NCBI GenBank assembly: GCA_025916135.1
Contig: CP104793.1
Location: 2,852,001-2,916,000 of the forward strand
Direction: 5' to 3'
DNA from: Rhodobacteraceae bacterium D3-12
Lineage (GTDB): Bacteria; Pseudomonadota; Alphaproteobacteria; Rhodobacterales; Rhodobacteraceae
Length of the DNA stretch: 64,000 nt
The stretch's first letter is position 1. Every line of letters starts with the position of its first letter. The position numbers and the translations under genes are program-made. Positions 25,963-33,842 of the stretch are shown in pieces. The notes under the pieces were generated by a model. That model had not been told where the DNA came from, did no database searches, and saw only the letters and a list, made by a program, of their open reading frames with translations.

Positions 25963-26853
25963 CTATGCCCTCCCCGTCGCAAGTTGTTGATCGTTGCTCC
26001 ATTGCCGGGGTGACTGGCCGTACATCCTTTTGAACTCGCGGCTGAATTGAGATGCGCTTTGATATCCCACATCCCATGCCGCCTCGGACACGGTCTTTCC
26101 TTCCGCGATCTTCATGGCGGCGTTGTTCAGCCGCATGGATTTCACGAACTGGATCGGGGACATCGTCGTGGCTTCTTTGAAACGCCGATGGAAGACAGCG
26201 CGGCTCATGCCGACATGGTCGGCCATGTCGTCGATGGTGACCTGCTCGTTCAGATGGTTCGCGAGATAGTCGATCGTGCGCGCAATTTCGTTGCCGACTC
26301 CAAAGGACCGTTTTGCTGCGGCCCCGGCCTCGCCCTTGAGCACCGCGTAATACAACTCGCGCAGTCGCCCTGCTCCTAACACTTCCAGATCGACAGGAGC
26401 GTCGAGCAACTGCAAAAGTCGCAACAAAGCCTGCGTGAACCCCGCGTCCCAATACGCCAATGCCAAAGCAGACGGCGCTACGCCCAGAGACTGTTTGGTG
26501 CCACCGGCAGCCGTTTCGATATCCAGCGTGAGCGCGCGCATCATGCGTGGCTCCAAAGTGATCACAACACCAATGAGAGGGTTCTCTTCGGACGCTTGCG
26601 GCGTGCCCGCCTCGACCGGCAGGGTCATCGGGCAAAGCAGGTATTTGTCGCTGCCATAGACATGGTGGTTGCCATCCAGCACAGCTTCCTTTGTGCCACC
26701 GAGAATGGCCACCACCGTGGGCTCATAGACGGCAGGCACGCAGGGCATGGCCTCGGTTACCCGGAAAAGCTGGACGCCCTTCAACGCGGTATCGACAAGG
26801 CCTGCTTCGGGCAGATGGCGTTCAATCAGGGCTTTGATCAGGTCTTTGCTCAT
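25963..26853 (-). CDS. AraC family transcriptional regulator
   Basis: A 296-residue regulator with an N-terminal AraC_N-type cupin domain (VQLFRVTEAMPCVPAVYEP, then YLLCPMTLPVEAGTP) and a C-terminal double helix-turn-helix (VTIDDMADHVGMSRAVFHRRF and VSEAAWDVGYQSASQFSREFKR). This domain pairing is typical of regulators sitting next to short-chain dehydrogenases or aldo-keto reductases in Proteobacteria. The frame is open upstream, but the ATG at 26853 (MSKDLIKALIERH) fits the family. It is divergent from the SDR gene, its likely target. Confidence 0.9.
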   Translation of the reverse strand: MSKDLIKALIERHLPEAGLVDTALKGVQLFRVTEAMPCVPAVYEPTVVAILGGTKEAVLDGNHHVYGSDKYLLCPMTLPVEAGTPQASEENPLIGVVITLEPRMMRALTLDIETAAGGTKQSLGVAPSALALAYWDAGFTQALLRLLQLLDAPVDLEVLGAGRLRELYYAVLKGEAGAAAKRSFGVGNEIARTIDYLANHLNEQVTIDDMADHVGMSRAVFHRRFKEATTMSPIQFVKSMRLNNAAMKIAEGKTVSEAAWDVGYQSASQFSREFKRMYGQSPRQWSNDQQLATGRA

Positions 26854-27014
26854 GTATCCAAGCTGGCAGAGAAATTTCCTGATTGCAATACGGTTGAGAC
26901 GATTGGGCAAGTAATCGAGATGATATCGCCTGTTTCTGTATCCTGCGGGGGGCTATCTGTGCTTTCAAACAATGACATCCCAAACCGCCAGCCTGCGCTG
27001 GCAGGAGACAGAAA

Positions 27015-27968
27015 ATGGCGGATACAACATTTGGACCCAAAGGCTGGACACCCGAACGCCTCGGCGACCTTTCGGGCAAAACCTACATCATCACTGGCGC
27101 CAACGCCGGTGCTGGCTTTCAGGCCGCACGGACGCTTCTGAAGAAGAACGCCAAGGTGGTGATGCTGAACCGCTCGCCCGAGAAATCCGAGGCAGCGATC
27201 GCGGACCTGAAACAGGAATTCGGCACAAAAGCCGACGTGAGCTATATCCGCATGGACCTATCCGTTCTGAACAGCGTGCGCGAGGCTGCCGTAGACGTTC
27301 TGAAGACGGTGCCCCGCATCGACGCGCTGATCAACAACGCCGCCATCGCGCAGGTACCGACGCGCAAGCTGACCGTCGACGGGTTCGAGAGCCAGCTTGG
27401 CACCAACCACTACGGTCATTTCCTGCTCAATGGTCTGCTCTTTGACCGCATCGCACAAAGCAAGGGCCGAATCGTGGTCGTGGCCAGCCTCGGCTACAAC
27501 ATGGGTCTCAAGACCATCAAGTTCGATGATATGAATTGGGATGAGGGCTACGGCGCAAACACCGCCTATTCGCAAAGCAAGCTGGCGCAGATGATGTTTG
27601 CCTACGAATTGCAGGACCGGCTGGCTGCTGCAGGGCGCAAAGATGTAGAGATCTATGTCTGTCATCCGGGTTCTTCGGCAACCTCGCTGATCACAACAAG
27701 TGGCAGCCGCACGATGCGTTTCATCTGGTGGCTGATGACCAAGACGCCAATGGTTCAGACGGCAGAACAGGGCTCGTACCCTGAGGTCATGTGCGCGACC
27801 GAAGAGGCTTTGACCGAGCAACGCGCCCTTTACGGCCCAACCGGTCGAATGGAAGCGGTCGGCCCTGTTGGCAAGGGCACGCTGAACGCTCATGCTCACG
27901 ACAAAGCCGTCATGGCTCGGCTTTGGAATGAGTCAGAAACGGCCGTCGGGTTTGAGTGGCACCTCTGA
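27015..27968 (+). CDS. Short-chain dehydrogenase/reductase
   Basis: A 317-residue NAD(P)-dependent oxidoreductase of the SDR superfamily. The cofactor motif is TGANAGAG (residues 27-34), with INNAA in the middle region, the catalytic Ser in VVVASLGYN and the Tyr/Lys pair in AYSQSKLA (Tyr185, Lys189). The long insert and C-terminus resemble the retinol-dehydrogenase/WWOX-like SDR group often annotated as 'oxidoreductase'. The substrate is unknown. It is divergent from the AraC gene with a 161-bp gap, implying AraC-controlled expression. Confidence 0.9.
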   Translation: MADTTFGPKGWTPERLGDLSGKTYIITGANAGAGFQAARTLLKKNAKVVMLNRSPEKSEAAIADLKQEFGTKADVSYIRMDLSVLNSVREAAVDVLKTVPRIDALINNAAIAQVPTRKLTVDGFESQLGTNHYGHFLLNGLLFDRIAQSKGRIVVVASLGYNMGLKTIKFDDMNWDEGYGANTAYSQSKLAQMMFAYELQDRLAAAGRKDVEIYVCHPGSSATSLITTSGSRTMRFIWWLMTKTPMVQTAEQGSYPEVMCATEEALTEQRALYGPTGRMEAVGPVGKGTLNAHAHDKAVMARLWNESETAVGFEWHL

Positions 27969-28363
27969 CCAGTTGAAAGAGGTCAGCTGCACGGCGCACC
28001 TGTTCGGGGAATGGACGTTGGTGCGCAGTGCAGCATCAGGTAGGTCTGGGCTCAAAGCCGCCGTTCGCTGCGGTCCCTTCAACTGTCTGCAATGGGCCGT
28101 TCGTGAACATCGACATCAAGAACGGAAAGCAGACCTTCGCCGCGATTCGAGCAGTGGTCCGCTTTGCGGACCTAGCGCGCTTTCGCAGTGCTTTCATCAA
28201 TGGCAGCTTTCAGAATTCAGCGATAACGCGTAGAGTAAAATAGTTGCCCCAAAAACCGTAGAGATGTCCGTTGCGGACGCCTTTCGGCCTCTGGGGCTCA
28301 GGCCCTGTATACGTCCTAAGTTGTTCAAACCTCGGGAACTGGTGCACTGACCAAATGTCCTAA
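27969..28363. other. Gene-free stretch with strong hairpins and repeat remnants
   Basis: About 395 bp without a convincing gene; a 71-codon open frame at 28028-28243 is low quality. Two strong hairpins are visible: GGTCCGC-ttt-GCGGACC (28156-28172) and GTCCG-ttg-CGGAC (28266-28278). GGCCT...AGGCC (about 28287-28304) may be a terminator. A GGGCTCAAAGCCGCCGTTCGC block (about 28048-28068) resembles fragments near 25850 and 29757. Confidence 0.45.
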
Positions 28364-28546
28364 CTAAGCCCTAATTGTTTCAGGAAACCAAATCCGTAAG
28401 GAGAAGGTCTTTTTCTTGGGCAAAATGGCCTTCGCCAATTTGTGTGCCTGTTCGGAACGCATCTTTCGACCAAAAAGCATATAGTAAGCCGTATCTATCG
28501 ACCCATTCGGGTGGCGCTTGATGTCTGGAGTTTCATAATGTTGCAT
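28364..28546 (-). CDS. Small conserved-looking protein of unknown function
   Basis: A 60-residue protein starting MQHYETPDIKRHPNGSIDTA, with GAAGGA about 9 bp before the ATG. It has a motif 'NGSIDTAYYM..GRKMRSEQAHKLAKA' like short, uncharacterised proteins common in Rhodobacterales. The C-terminus is basic, and no membrane segment or signal is present. It lies 51 bp downstream of the tautomerase gene on the same strand, so the two may share a transcript. It could be spurious, but the good ribosome-binding site argues for a gene. Confidence 0.55.
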   Translation of the reverse strand: MQHYETPDIKRHPNGSIDTAYYMLFGRKMRSEQAHKLAKAILPKKKTFSLRIWFPETIRA

Positions 28547-28597
28547 GGTTGTGGTCCTTCGATTTCCATTCATCTTTTCCGGGCGTGGGTTTTGTTC

Positions 28598-28813
28598 TCA
28601 ACCCGCGGCCATTGCTTTGATGTCGTCAGAGCTCGGAGTATTTCCACCGATGCCCCAATGTCCGCTGCGGACTTCTTTGACGCGCACCCAAGTGACCGAG
28701 CGCATGGCTTCGCCTTCGATGTCGACCATCGCGTTGGTCACCTTTTGGATCATCTGGGCCTTTTGCTCTTCGTCGAAGACCCCTTCGATTACCTCGATAT
28801 CTACTAGTGGCAT
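28598..28813 (-). CDS. 4-oxalocrotonate tautomerase family protein
   Basis: A 71-residue tautomerase. The N-terminal Pro (second codon, exposed after Met removal) is the general base of the family, and the beta-alpha-beta fold pattern is present (PLVDIEVIEGVFDEEQK, then SVTWVRVKEV). The C-terminus GHWGIGGNTPSS is typical of the 4-OT/DmpI-like subgroup. These hexameric enzymes tautomerise or dehalogenate small acids; the substrate is unknown. It is divergent from an HxlR-type regulator that probably controls it. Confidence 0.85.
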   Translation of the reverse strand: MPLVDIEVIEGVFDEEQKAQMIQKVTNAMVDIEGEAMRSVTWVRVKEVRSGHWGIGGNTPSSDDIKAMAAG

Positions 28814-28887
28814 GATCTATTCCTTTGCAGTTTGTTTCTCTGGCACGAGGTTCACACTCAAAGCGCAAGCCGTTCCAGTTCTGCAAA

Positions 28888-28905
28888 TGTAGTAAACCCA
28901 CTACA
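28888..28905. promoter_or_regulatory. Inverted repeat TGTAGT-N6-ACTACA, candidate HxlR operator
   Basis: A perfect 6-bp inverted repeat with a 6-bp spacer sits in the 149-bp gap between the divergent tautomerase and HxlR genes, about 58 bp upstream of the regulator start. HxlR proteins are dimeric winged-helix regulators that usually bind such sites next to their own gene. Confidence 0.45.
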
Positions 28906-28962
28906 CTTTCTGCAGTGGACGATATAACGCCCTAGTGCTTAATTCGGGTTGGAGGTGCCGCA

Positions 28963-29682
28963 ATGTCAGGTTCAACTTATCCACGTTTTTGCCCCGTCGC
29001 GATGGCCGCCAGTATTTTGGAACCGCGATGGACCATGCTTTTACTTTGCGAAATGTGGTCTGGATCAACGCGTTTCAATGAAATTCAGCGTGGCGTTCCC
29101 GGGATGTCTCCGGGGCTGCTGTCCAAACGTCTTAAAGAAATGGAAGTGAAAGGCCTTGTCTCGCGAGCAGGTAACAGGCGTGGTAGCCATACTGAATACT
29201 TGACCACCCCGCTTGCAGACGAACTTGAACCTTTAATCAGGGGACTCGGCGAATGGGCGCATCGCAACATTGACTGTGAAGTCTCACTTCAGGATCTTAA
29301 TGCGCGCCTACTGATGTGGAAGATCAGGAGCAAAATCGACCTTCTTGAAATGCCGAAGCGCAAAAGCATCATCCAGTTCATTCTTCAAAATCCAACGGAA
29401 GAAACGGCTAACTACTGGTTGGTGGCGAAACCGGGAGAGGAGACCGATCTTTGTTACACCGATCCCAAATTCGAGGTGGACCTGTTCGTCGTCGCCGAAC
29501 TCCGGGCTCTGACTTCTGCATGGATGGGACACACGTCCTTCGCGGTGGAAATCGAGCAAGGTCACATCACTCTAACGGGGGACGATCTTATGGCGAGAAC
29601 TCTCACGGAATGGCTTGTTCGCAGCAGCTTCTCAAAAGTAATCAAAGCCGACTTTCCCCATAAGATCAGGGGCGTCGTTTAA
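28963..29682 (+). CDS. HxlR family transcriptional regulator with C-terminal SCP2-like domain
   Basis: A 239-residue protein. Residues 10-100 are an HxlR winged helix (CPVAMAASILEPRWTMLLLCEM, then RFNEIQRGVPGMSPGLLSKRLKEME). Residues 120-235 look like the sterol-carrier-protein-2-like domain found in longer HxlR members (YWLVAKPGEETDLCYTDPKFEVDLFV). Such proteins often sense small hydrophobic or electrophilic compounds. It is divergent from the tautomerase gene with a palindrome between them. Base composition is more AT-rich than in the flanking housekeeping genes. Confidence 0.87.
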   Translation: MSGSTYPRFCPVAMAASILEPRWTMLLLCEMWSGSTRFNEIQRGVPGMSPGLLSKRLKEMEVKGLVSRAGNRRGSHTEYLTTPLADELEPLIRGLGEWAHRNIDCEVSLQDLNARLLMWKIRSKIDLLEMPKRKSIIQFILQNPTEETANYWLVAKPGEETDLCYTDPKFEVDLFVVAELRALTSAWMGHTSFAVEIEQGHITLTGDDLMARTLTEWLVRSSFSKVIKADFPHKIRGVV

Positions 29683-29917
29683 GTTTTCTTCGCATTCCCA
29701 TACCCGAAAATCTTATAACCGCGACTTTCGCGGAGCTGCAGAAAATCTGCAACTTGGGCTCCTAGCTGCCCTTCGCTGCACGCCGCATGCGCGGAACGCT
29801 TTGGCCGCCAACCCCTCTCCCGAAATCCCACATTCCGCCGCCAATCGCGCCGCCCCCTCTTCCCCCGCCCTTGTCCGCCGCGCTAAGAAGAGCGCAAACC
29901 AAAGGCAGAGCATACCC
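29683..29917. other. Gap between the accessory block and murJ
   Basis: No gene is recognised. A small inverted repeat CTGCAGAAAATCTGCA lies at about 29739-29754, followed by TTGGGCTCCTAGCTGCCCTT with TTCGCTGC after it, resembling repeat fragments near 25850 and 28048. The murJ frame is open through part of this gap, but the family start is at 29918. Confidence 0.35.
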
Positions 29918-31459
29918 ATGAAACCCATCCGCCTCGTTGCCGGCTTCCTTACTGTCGGGGTCTGGACGCTGTTAAGCCGCGTGCTCGGGCTTGTCCGCGA
30001 GATCCTTCTGCTCGGCCTCATCGGTCCCGGCCCGGTGATGGATGCCTTCGTGGCCGCCTTCCGCCTGCCCAACATGTTTCGCCGGTTCTTTGCCGAAGGG
30101 GCGTTCAACGCGGCCTTCGTGCCGATGTTTTCCAAACGCTACGAAGCAGGCGAAGACGCCCAAGGGTTCGCGCAAGAGGCCTTCAACGGGCTGGCGCTCG
30201 CCGTGCTGGCGCTCACGGCTTTGGCGATGATCTTCATGCCTGCGTTCGTCTGGGCCACCGCCGAAGGGTACACCCAAGACGCGCGGTTTGACCTCACGGT
30301 TGGTTACGGGCGGGTGGTGTTCCCCTACATCGTGTTCATGTCGCTCTCGGCGTTGTTTTCCGGCGTGCTCAACGCCACCGGACGGTTCGCGGCGGCCGCC
30401 GCCGCGCCGGTGCTTTTGAACATCTTTGTGGTCACGGCCATGCTTGCTGCGCACGCCTTGGGACAGGAAGTCATAATCTGGCTGATCTGGACCGTGCCGA
30501 TCGCCGGGATCGCCCAGCTTGCTTTGGTCTGGTCCGCCGCCGCGCGCGCCGGGGTGCGCATCCGTCCGGGACGCCCGCGTTGGACGCCCGACATGAAGCA
30601 CCTGTTGGTCGTCGCCCTGCCTGCGGCGCTCAGCTCGGGGGTGATGCAGATCAACCTGCTGGTCGGTCAGCAAGTTGCCTCGCAAACCGAAAGCGCGGTC
30701 AGCTGGCTGTTTGCCGCCGACCGGCTCTATCAATTGCCGCTGGGCGTGGTCGGGATTGCGGTCGGCATCGTGCTGTTGCCCGACCTGTCGCGCCGTTTGC
30801 GAGATGGCGACGGCCCCGGCTCTCGCGAGGCGTTCTCGCGCGCGGGTGAGATTTCTCTGGCCCTGACAATCCCCAGCGCCGTGGCGTTGGTGGTGGTGCC
30901 GATGCCGCTGGTCTCGGTGCTGTTTGAACGCGGCGCACAAACCTCGGATGACAGCGCGGCAATTGCTCTGGCCTGCGCGGTCTACGGGCTGGGCCTGCCG
31001 GCCTTCGTGCTGCAAAAAGTGCTGCAACCGCTCTATTTCGCACGCGAAGACACCCGCACGCCGTTCCGCTTTGCCGTCTGGGCGATGGTCATCAACGCCG
31101 CGGTCGCGGTCGGACTGCATACCTACATCGGCTGGATCGCACCGGCCTTTGCCACGACGCTTGCGGGCTGGGCGATGGTTTGGATGCTGGCACGCGGCGC
31201 GCGGCCCATGGGCGACATGGCGCGGTTCGACAAACGCTTCAAACGCCGCACCTGGCGGATCATCCTCGCCTCGGCGGTGATGGGCGCGGTGCTCTGGGGC
31301 ACGAACCTTCTGTTGGGCCCGCTCATCACGGCGGCGGGCTGGCGCTATCTCGCTCTGTTGCTTTTGGTCGGCGCGGGCGTGCTGAGCTATGCGCTCGCCG
31401 GACAAATGCTCGGCGCCTTCCACGTGCGAGAATTGCGCTCGGCCTTGCGTAGGGGATGA
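29918..31459 (+). CDS. murJ: Lipid II flippase MurJ
   Basis: A 513-residue polytopic membrane protein of the MATE/MOP superfamily that flips lipid II for peptidoglycan synthesis. The start of the family (VGVWTLLSRVLGLVREILL) and RLPNMFRRFFAEGAFNAAFVP, with essential basic residues, are intact; about 14 hydrophobic segments are visible. The start at 29918 matches the family length. In related genomes murJ commonly follows glnD; here about 5.3 kb of accessory genes lie between them. It is followed by hairpin repeats and a convergent gene. Confidence 0.95.
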   Translation: MKPIRLVAGFLTVGVWTLLSRVLGLVREILLLGLIGPGPVMDAFVAAFRLPNMFRRFFAEGAFNAAFVPMFSKRYEAGEDAQGFAQEAFNGLALAVLALTALAMIFMPAFVWATAEGYTQDARFDLTVGYGRVVFPYIVFMSLSALFSGVLNATGRFAAAAAAPVLLNIFVVTAMLAAHALGQEVIIWLIWTVPIAGIAQLALVWSAAARAGVRIRPGRPRWTPDMKHLLVVALPAALSSGVMQINLLVGQQVASQTESAVSWLFAADRLYQLPLGVVGIAVGIVLLPDLSRRLRDGDGPGSREAFSRAGEISLALTIPSAVALVVVPMPLVSVLFERGAQTSDDSAAIALACAVYGLGLPAFVLQKVLQPLYFAREDTRTPFRFAVWAMVINAAVAVGLHTYIGWIAPAFATTLAGWAMVWMLARGARPMGDMARFDKRFKRRTWRIILASAVMGAVLWGTNLLLGPLITAAGWRYLALLLLVGAGVLSYALAGQMLGAFHVRELRSALRRG

Positions 31460-31461
31460 GG

Positions 31462-31665
31462 GGATTGCGCCGCCTTCGGCGTCAGCAGGTTTAAAAGGGT
31501 TGCGCCACCTTCGGCGTCAGCAGTTTCAAAAAGGATTGCGCCGCCTTCGGCGTCGCGGGGGGCCTCGCTTCGCTCGGCAATTGCGCAAGCGGCAGCGGTG
31601 GTGTGACCTCTCCCATCACAGCGCGTGCGGCCACGGATGGGATTTGGGTATTTTCACCAATAAAA
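31462..31665. repeat. Tandem 36-bp hairpin repeat and composite element, copy 2
   Basis: Directly after murJ, three units of about 35-36 bp begin at about 31462, 31497 and 31532. Each contains TTGCGCC(G/A)CCTTCGGCGTC, whose CGCC-ttc-GGCG part can form a hairpin. The last unit runs into GGGGGGCCTCGCTTCGCTCG and, about 60 bp later, GGGTATTTTCACCAATAAAA, in the same order as at 15471-15600. It probably terminates murJ transcription. Confidence 0.65.
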
Positions 31666-31690
31666 AAACATCAGCGCACGCTCGATTAAC

Positions 31691-31706
31691 TTAATGTCGC
31701 ATTAAG
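31691..31706. promoter_or_regulatory. CtrA-like box TTAATGTCGCATTAAG
   Basis: A perfect TTAA-N7-TTAA match to the CtrA response-regulator site of alphaproteobacteria. It lies between the converging murJ and rhomboid genes, so no obvious target start is near; it may be a chance or decoy match. Confidence 0.35.
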
Positions 31707-31724
31707 AATTACTGCGTCAGGGGA

Positions 31725-31757
31725 CAGCCGGATGTCAGCCGGGAGTCAGCCGGATGT
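31725..31757 (+). repeat. Three-unit array of 11-bp repeats, copy 2
   Basis: CAGCCGGATGT, CAGCCGGGAGT, CAGCCGGATGT, then CACCCC. Both unit types are identical to those at 9670-9702, but in the alternate order. GTTAACGCG follows about 30 bp downstream. Confidence 0.8.
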
Positions 31758-31803
31758 CACCCCCTCTTTCGGGCCGTGCCAAAAGCGTTAACGCGACCGG
31801 AGG

Positions 31804-32490
31804 CTAGCGGTTTCTCAGCCGTTGCAAAACCCGGCTCCAACCGCCGGGACTCACCACAAAAGACAGCAAAAAACCGCAGACAAAGCCGCCCAGATCAGCC
31901 AGCCAATCGCTGCGCGCCCCGAACAGGATGCCGAACAAAAGCTGTATTCCCATCAGGAACCCGATCAGCACAAAGGCCCGCCATTGGTTTTCGCCGCTTT
32001 CCCCAAGCCGCAGCCAAAGCACGTAAGAAAACGCACCGATTAGCCCGTAAACACCTGGAAACGCGCCATATAAATAGCCAGGCTCATTCAACAAAAGCCC
32101 CCAGATCGCGGCACCGCCCATGCCCGACCCAAGAAACACCAGCGCCACCGCCCAGCCGGCAAAAACCTCGCCCACGAATTTGCCCAAGGCCAGCAACATG
32201 ACCCCCGCCACGATCATATGCGTCAGGCTCGCATGCACGAACAGAAAGCTGACGAAACGCAGCAAATGTTCGCTCGGCCACAGGTTGCGCGCGCGCATCT
32301 GGTCGAAAATTCCACCACTGAAGCCGTAATCTTGCACCGCGCCCAAACGCCAGCCGATCGCTTCAGGCCCGCCAACAACCCCTTGAGCGCCAAGGGTAAA
32401 CGCCAATTCAATCCCCAGCATGACGAGGAAAAACACCACCACAACCGGGCTGACCGGGTTGACGGCTCTCACTTTAGGATCACTGCTCAT
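31804..32490 (-). CDS. Rhomboid-family membrane protein lacking the catalytic dyad
   Basis: A 228-residue, six-helix rhomboid-like protein. Landmarks align well: [18 protein letters not shown] (helix 2, HxxxN region changed), [27 protein letters not shown] and [17 protein letters not shown]. In active rhomboids the nucleophile motif is GASG and the second catalytic residue is the His in AHxxG. Here these positions read GAFP and ADLGG, so both Ser and His are missing. It should be an inactive pseudoprotease, perhaps binding membrane proteins as iRhoms do. The ATG at 32490 follows a good AGGAG-like site. It diverges from trpS and converges on murJ. Confidence 0.85.
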   Translation of the reverse strand: MSSDPKVRAVNPVSPVVVVFFLVMLGIELAFTLGAQGVVGGPEAIGWRLGAVQDYGFSGGIFDQMRARNLWPSEHLLRFVSFLFVHASLTHMIVAGVMLLALGKFVGEVFAGWAVALVFLGSGMGGAAIWGLLLNEPGYLYGAFPGVYGLIGAFSYVLWLRLGESGENQWRAFVLIGFLMGIQLLFGILFGARSDWLADLGGFVCGFLLSFVVSPGGWSRVLQRLRNR

Positions 32491-32562
32491 GTTGCCTCTC
32501 CTTGACGGGGCTTTCCCCCATGGGTAAGCCAGCCGCAGCAATAAATCCAGACGGAGTATCCG

Positions 32563-33578
32563 ATGACCGAGATGGCCTTTACCCCCGTGTTTTCTCAGGG
32601 ATTCAGCCATCAGGCGGATTGACCCTTGGCAATTACCTTGGCGCGCTGAAACGTTTTGCCGATGCGCAAGACAAGGGGATCGAGACGATCTATTGCATGG
32701 TCGACCTGCACGCCATCACCGTCTGGCAGGATCCCGCGGCGCTGCGTCGCCAAACGCGCGAGCTGGCGGCCGGCTTCATCGCCTCGGGCGTTGATCCGGA
32801 AAAATCCATTCTTTTCAACCAATCCCAAGTTGCGGAACACACACAGCTTGCTTGGATTTTCAACTGCGTTGCGCGCATGGGCTGGATGCAGCGCATGACA
32901 CAATGGAAAGACAAGGCCGGTAAAAACCAGCAGAACGCCTCGCTCGGATTGCTGGCCTATCCGTCGTTGATGGCCGCTGACATCCTGATTTATCACGCCA
33001 CCCATGTGCCGGTGGGCGAGGATCAGAAACAGCACCTCGAGCTGACGCGCGACATCGCGACCAAGTTCAACCACGACTATGGCGTTGATTTCTTTCCCAT
33101 TACGGAACCGGTGATCGAAGGCGCGGCAACCCGCGTGATGTCGCTGCGTGACGGGTCAAAGAAAATGTCGAAATCCGATCCTTCGGATGCCAGCCGGATC
33201 AACATGACCGACGATTCCGACACGATCGCCAAGAAAATCCGCAAGGCCAAAACCGACCCCGAAGCTCTCCCCTCCGAAGCCAAAGGGCTCGAGGACCGCC
33301 CGGAAGCGCGAAACCTTGTTAACATTTATGCGGCACTGTCCGACCAAAGCGTTGATCAGGTGTTGCAGGAGATGGGCGGCAAGCAATTCTCGGAATTCAA
33401 ACCCCTTCTGGCCGATCTTGCCGTTGATAAAATGGCACCGATTTCGGGCGAAATGTCGCGTTTGATGGGCGATGTCGACGAAATTGACCGCATCCTGAGC
33501 CGAGGCGCAGAACGCGCCCGCGAGATCGCCGCGCCAATTCTGAAGCGCACATATGAGATTGTCGGCATGGTTCGTTAA
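32563..33578 (+). CDS. trpS: Tryptophanyl-tRNA synthetase (frameshift near the N-terminus)
   Basis: A class I aminoacyl-tRNA synthetase charging tRNA-Trp. The Rossmann entry [12 protein letters not shown] (HIGH equivalent) and KKMSKSD (KMSKS loop) are intact, as are [14 protein letters not shown] and the C-terminal region. The natural start is the ATG at 32563, with GGAG 6-7 bp upstream, reading MTEMAFTP. It connects to [11 protein letters not shown] only if one C is added to the five-C run at 32582-32586, giving 338 residues. The main frame is open upstream without a convincing start. This pattern indicates a sequencing deletion rather than a dead essential gene. Confidence 0.92.
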
Positions 33579-33590
33579 GCTTTGATTAAC
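33575..33590. promoter_or_regulatory. CtrA-like box TTAAGCTTTGATTAAC at the trpS end
   Basis: A perfect TTAA-N7-TTAAC site spanning the trpS stop codon. It lies about 250 bp upstream of the aminotransferase gene, inside a 264-bp gap that otherwise shows only a weak stem (GCTTG...CAAGC, about 33602-33623) and C-rich sequence. Confidence 0.45.
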
Positions 33591-33842
33591 TTCTAGGGGG
33601 CGCTTGTTAACCGCTTAGCAAGCTTTGCACAGCGGCACGGTGAAACCGGCAAAGGGCGCCAATTGCCCTCTGCCCCTCCCCGACCGTTGTCCCCCTGAAC
33701 GTGCCTGCCCGCATTGCCACAGCAATCGCCTGCCCTCACCTGTCAAATCGCCCTTTACGCCCCCGCCTGCCGGCCCTACTTTCGCGCCCAGAACACGCCG
33801 GACCGCGCCGGATTGAACGCGCCGGCCTGAAGGAGACACCGC

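Noticed and set aside
28028-28243. A 71-codon open frame after the SDR gene
   Set aside because: No ribosome-binding site, hairpins run through it, and similar fragments occur in other gaps; it looks like translated non-coding repeat.
29972-31423. A 483-codon frame opposite murJ
   Set aside because: Arg/His/Gln-rich composition typical of antisense to hydrophobic codons; no domain recognised.
33579-33842. Riboswitch or attenuator before the branched-chain aminotransferase gene
   Set aside because: No leader peptide with Leu/Ile/Val codons and no known riboswitch core was seen; only a weak stem and the CtrA-like box.
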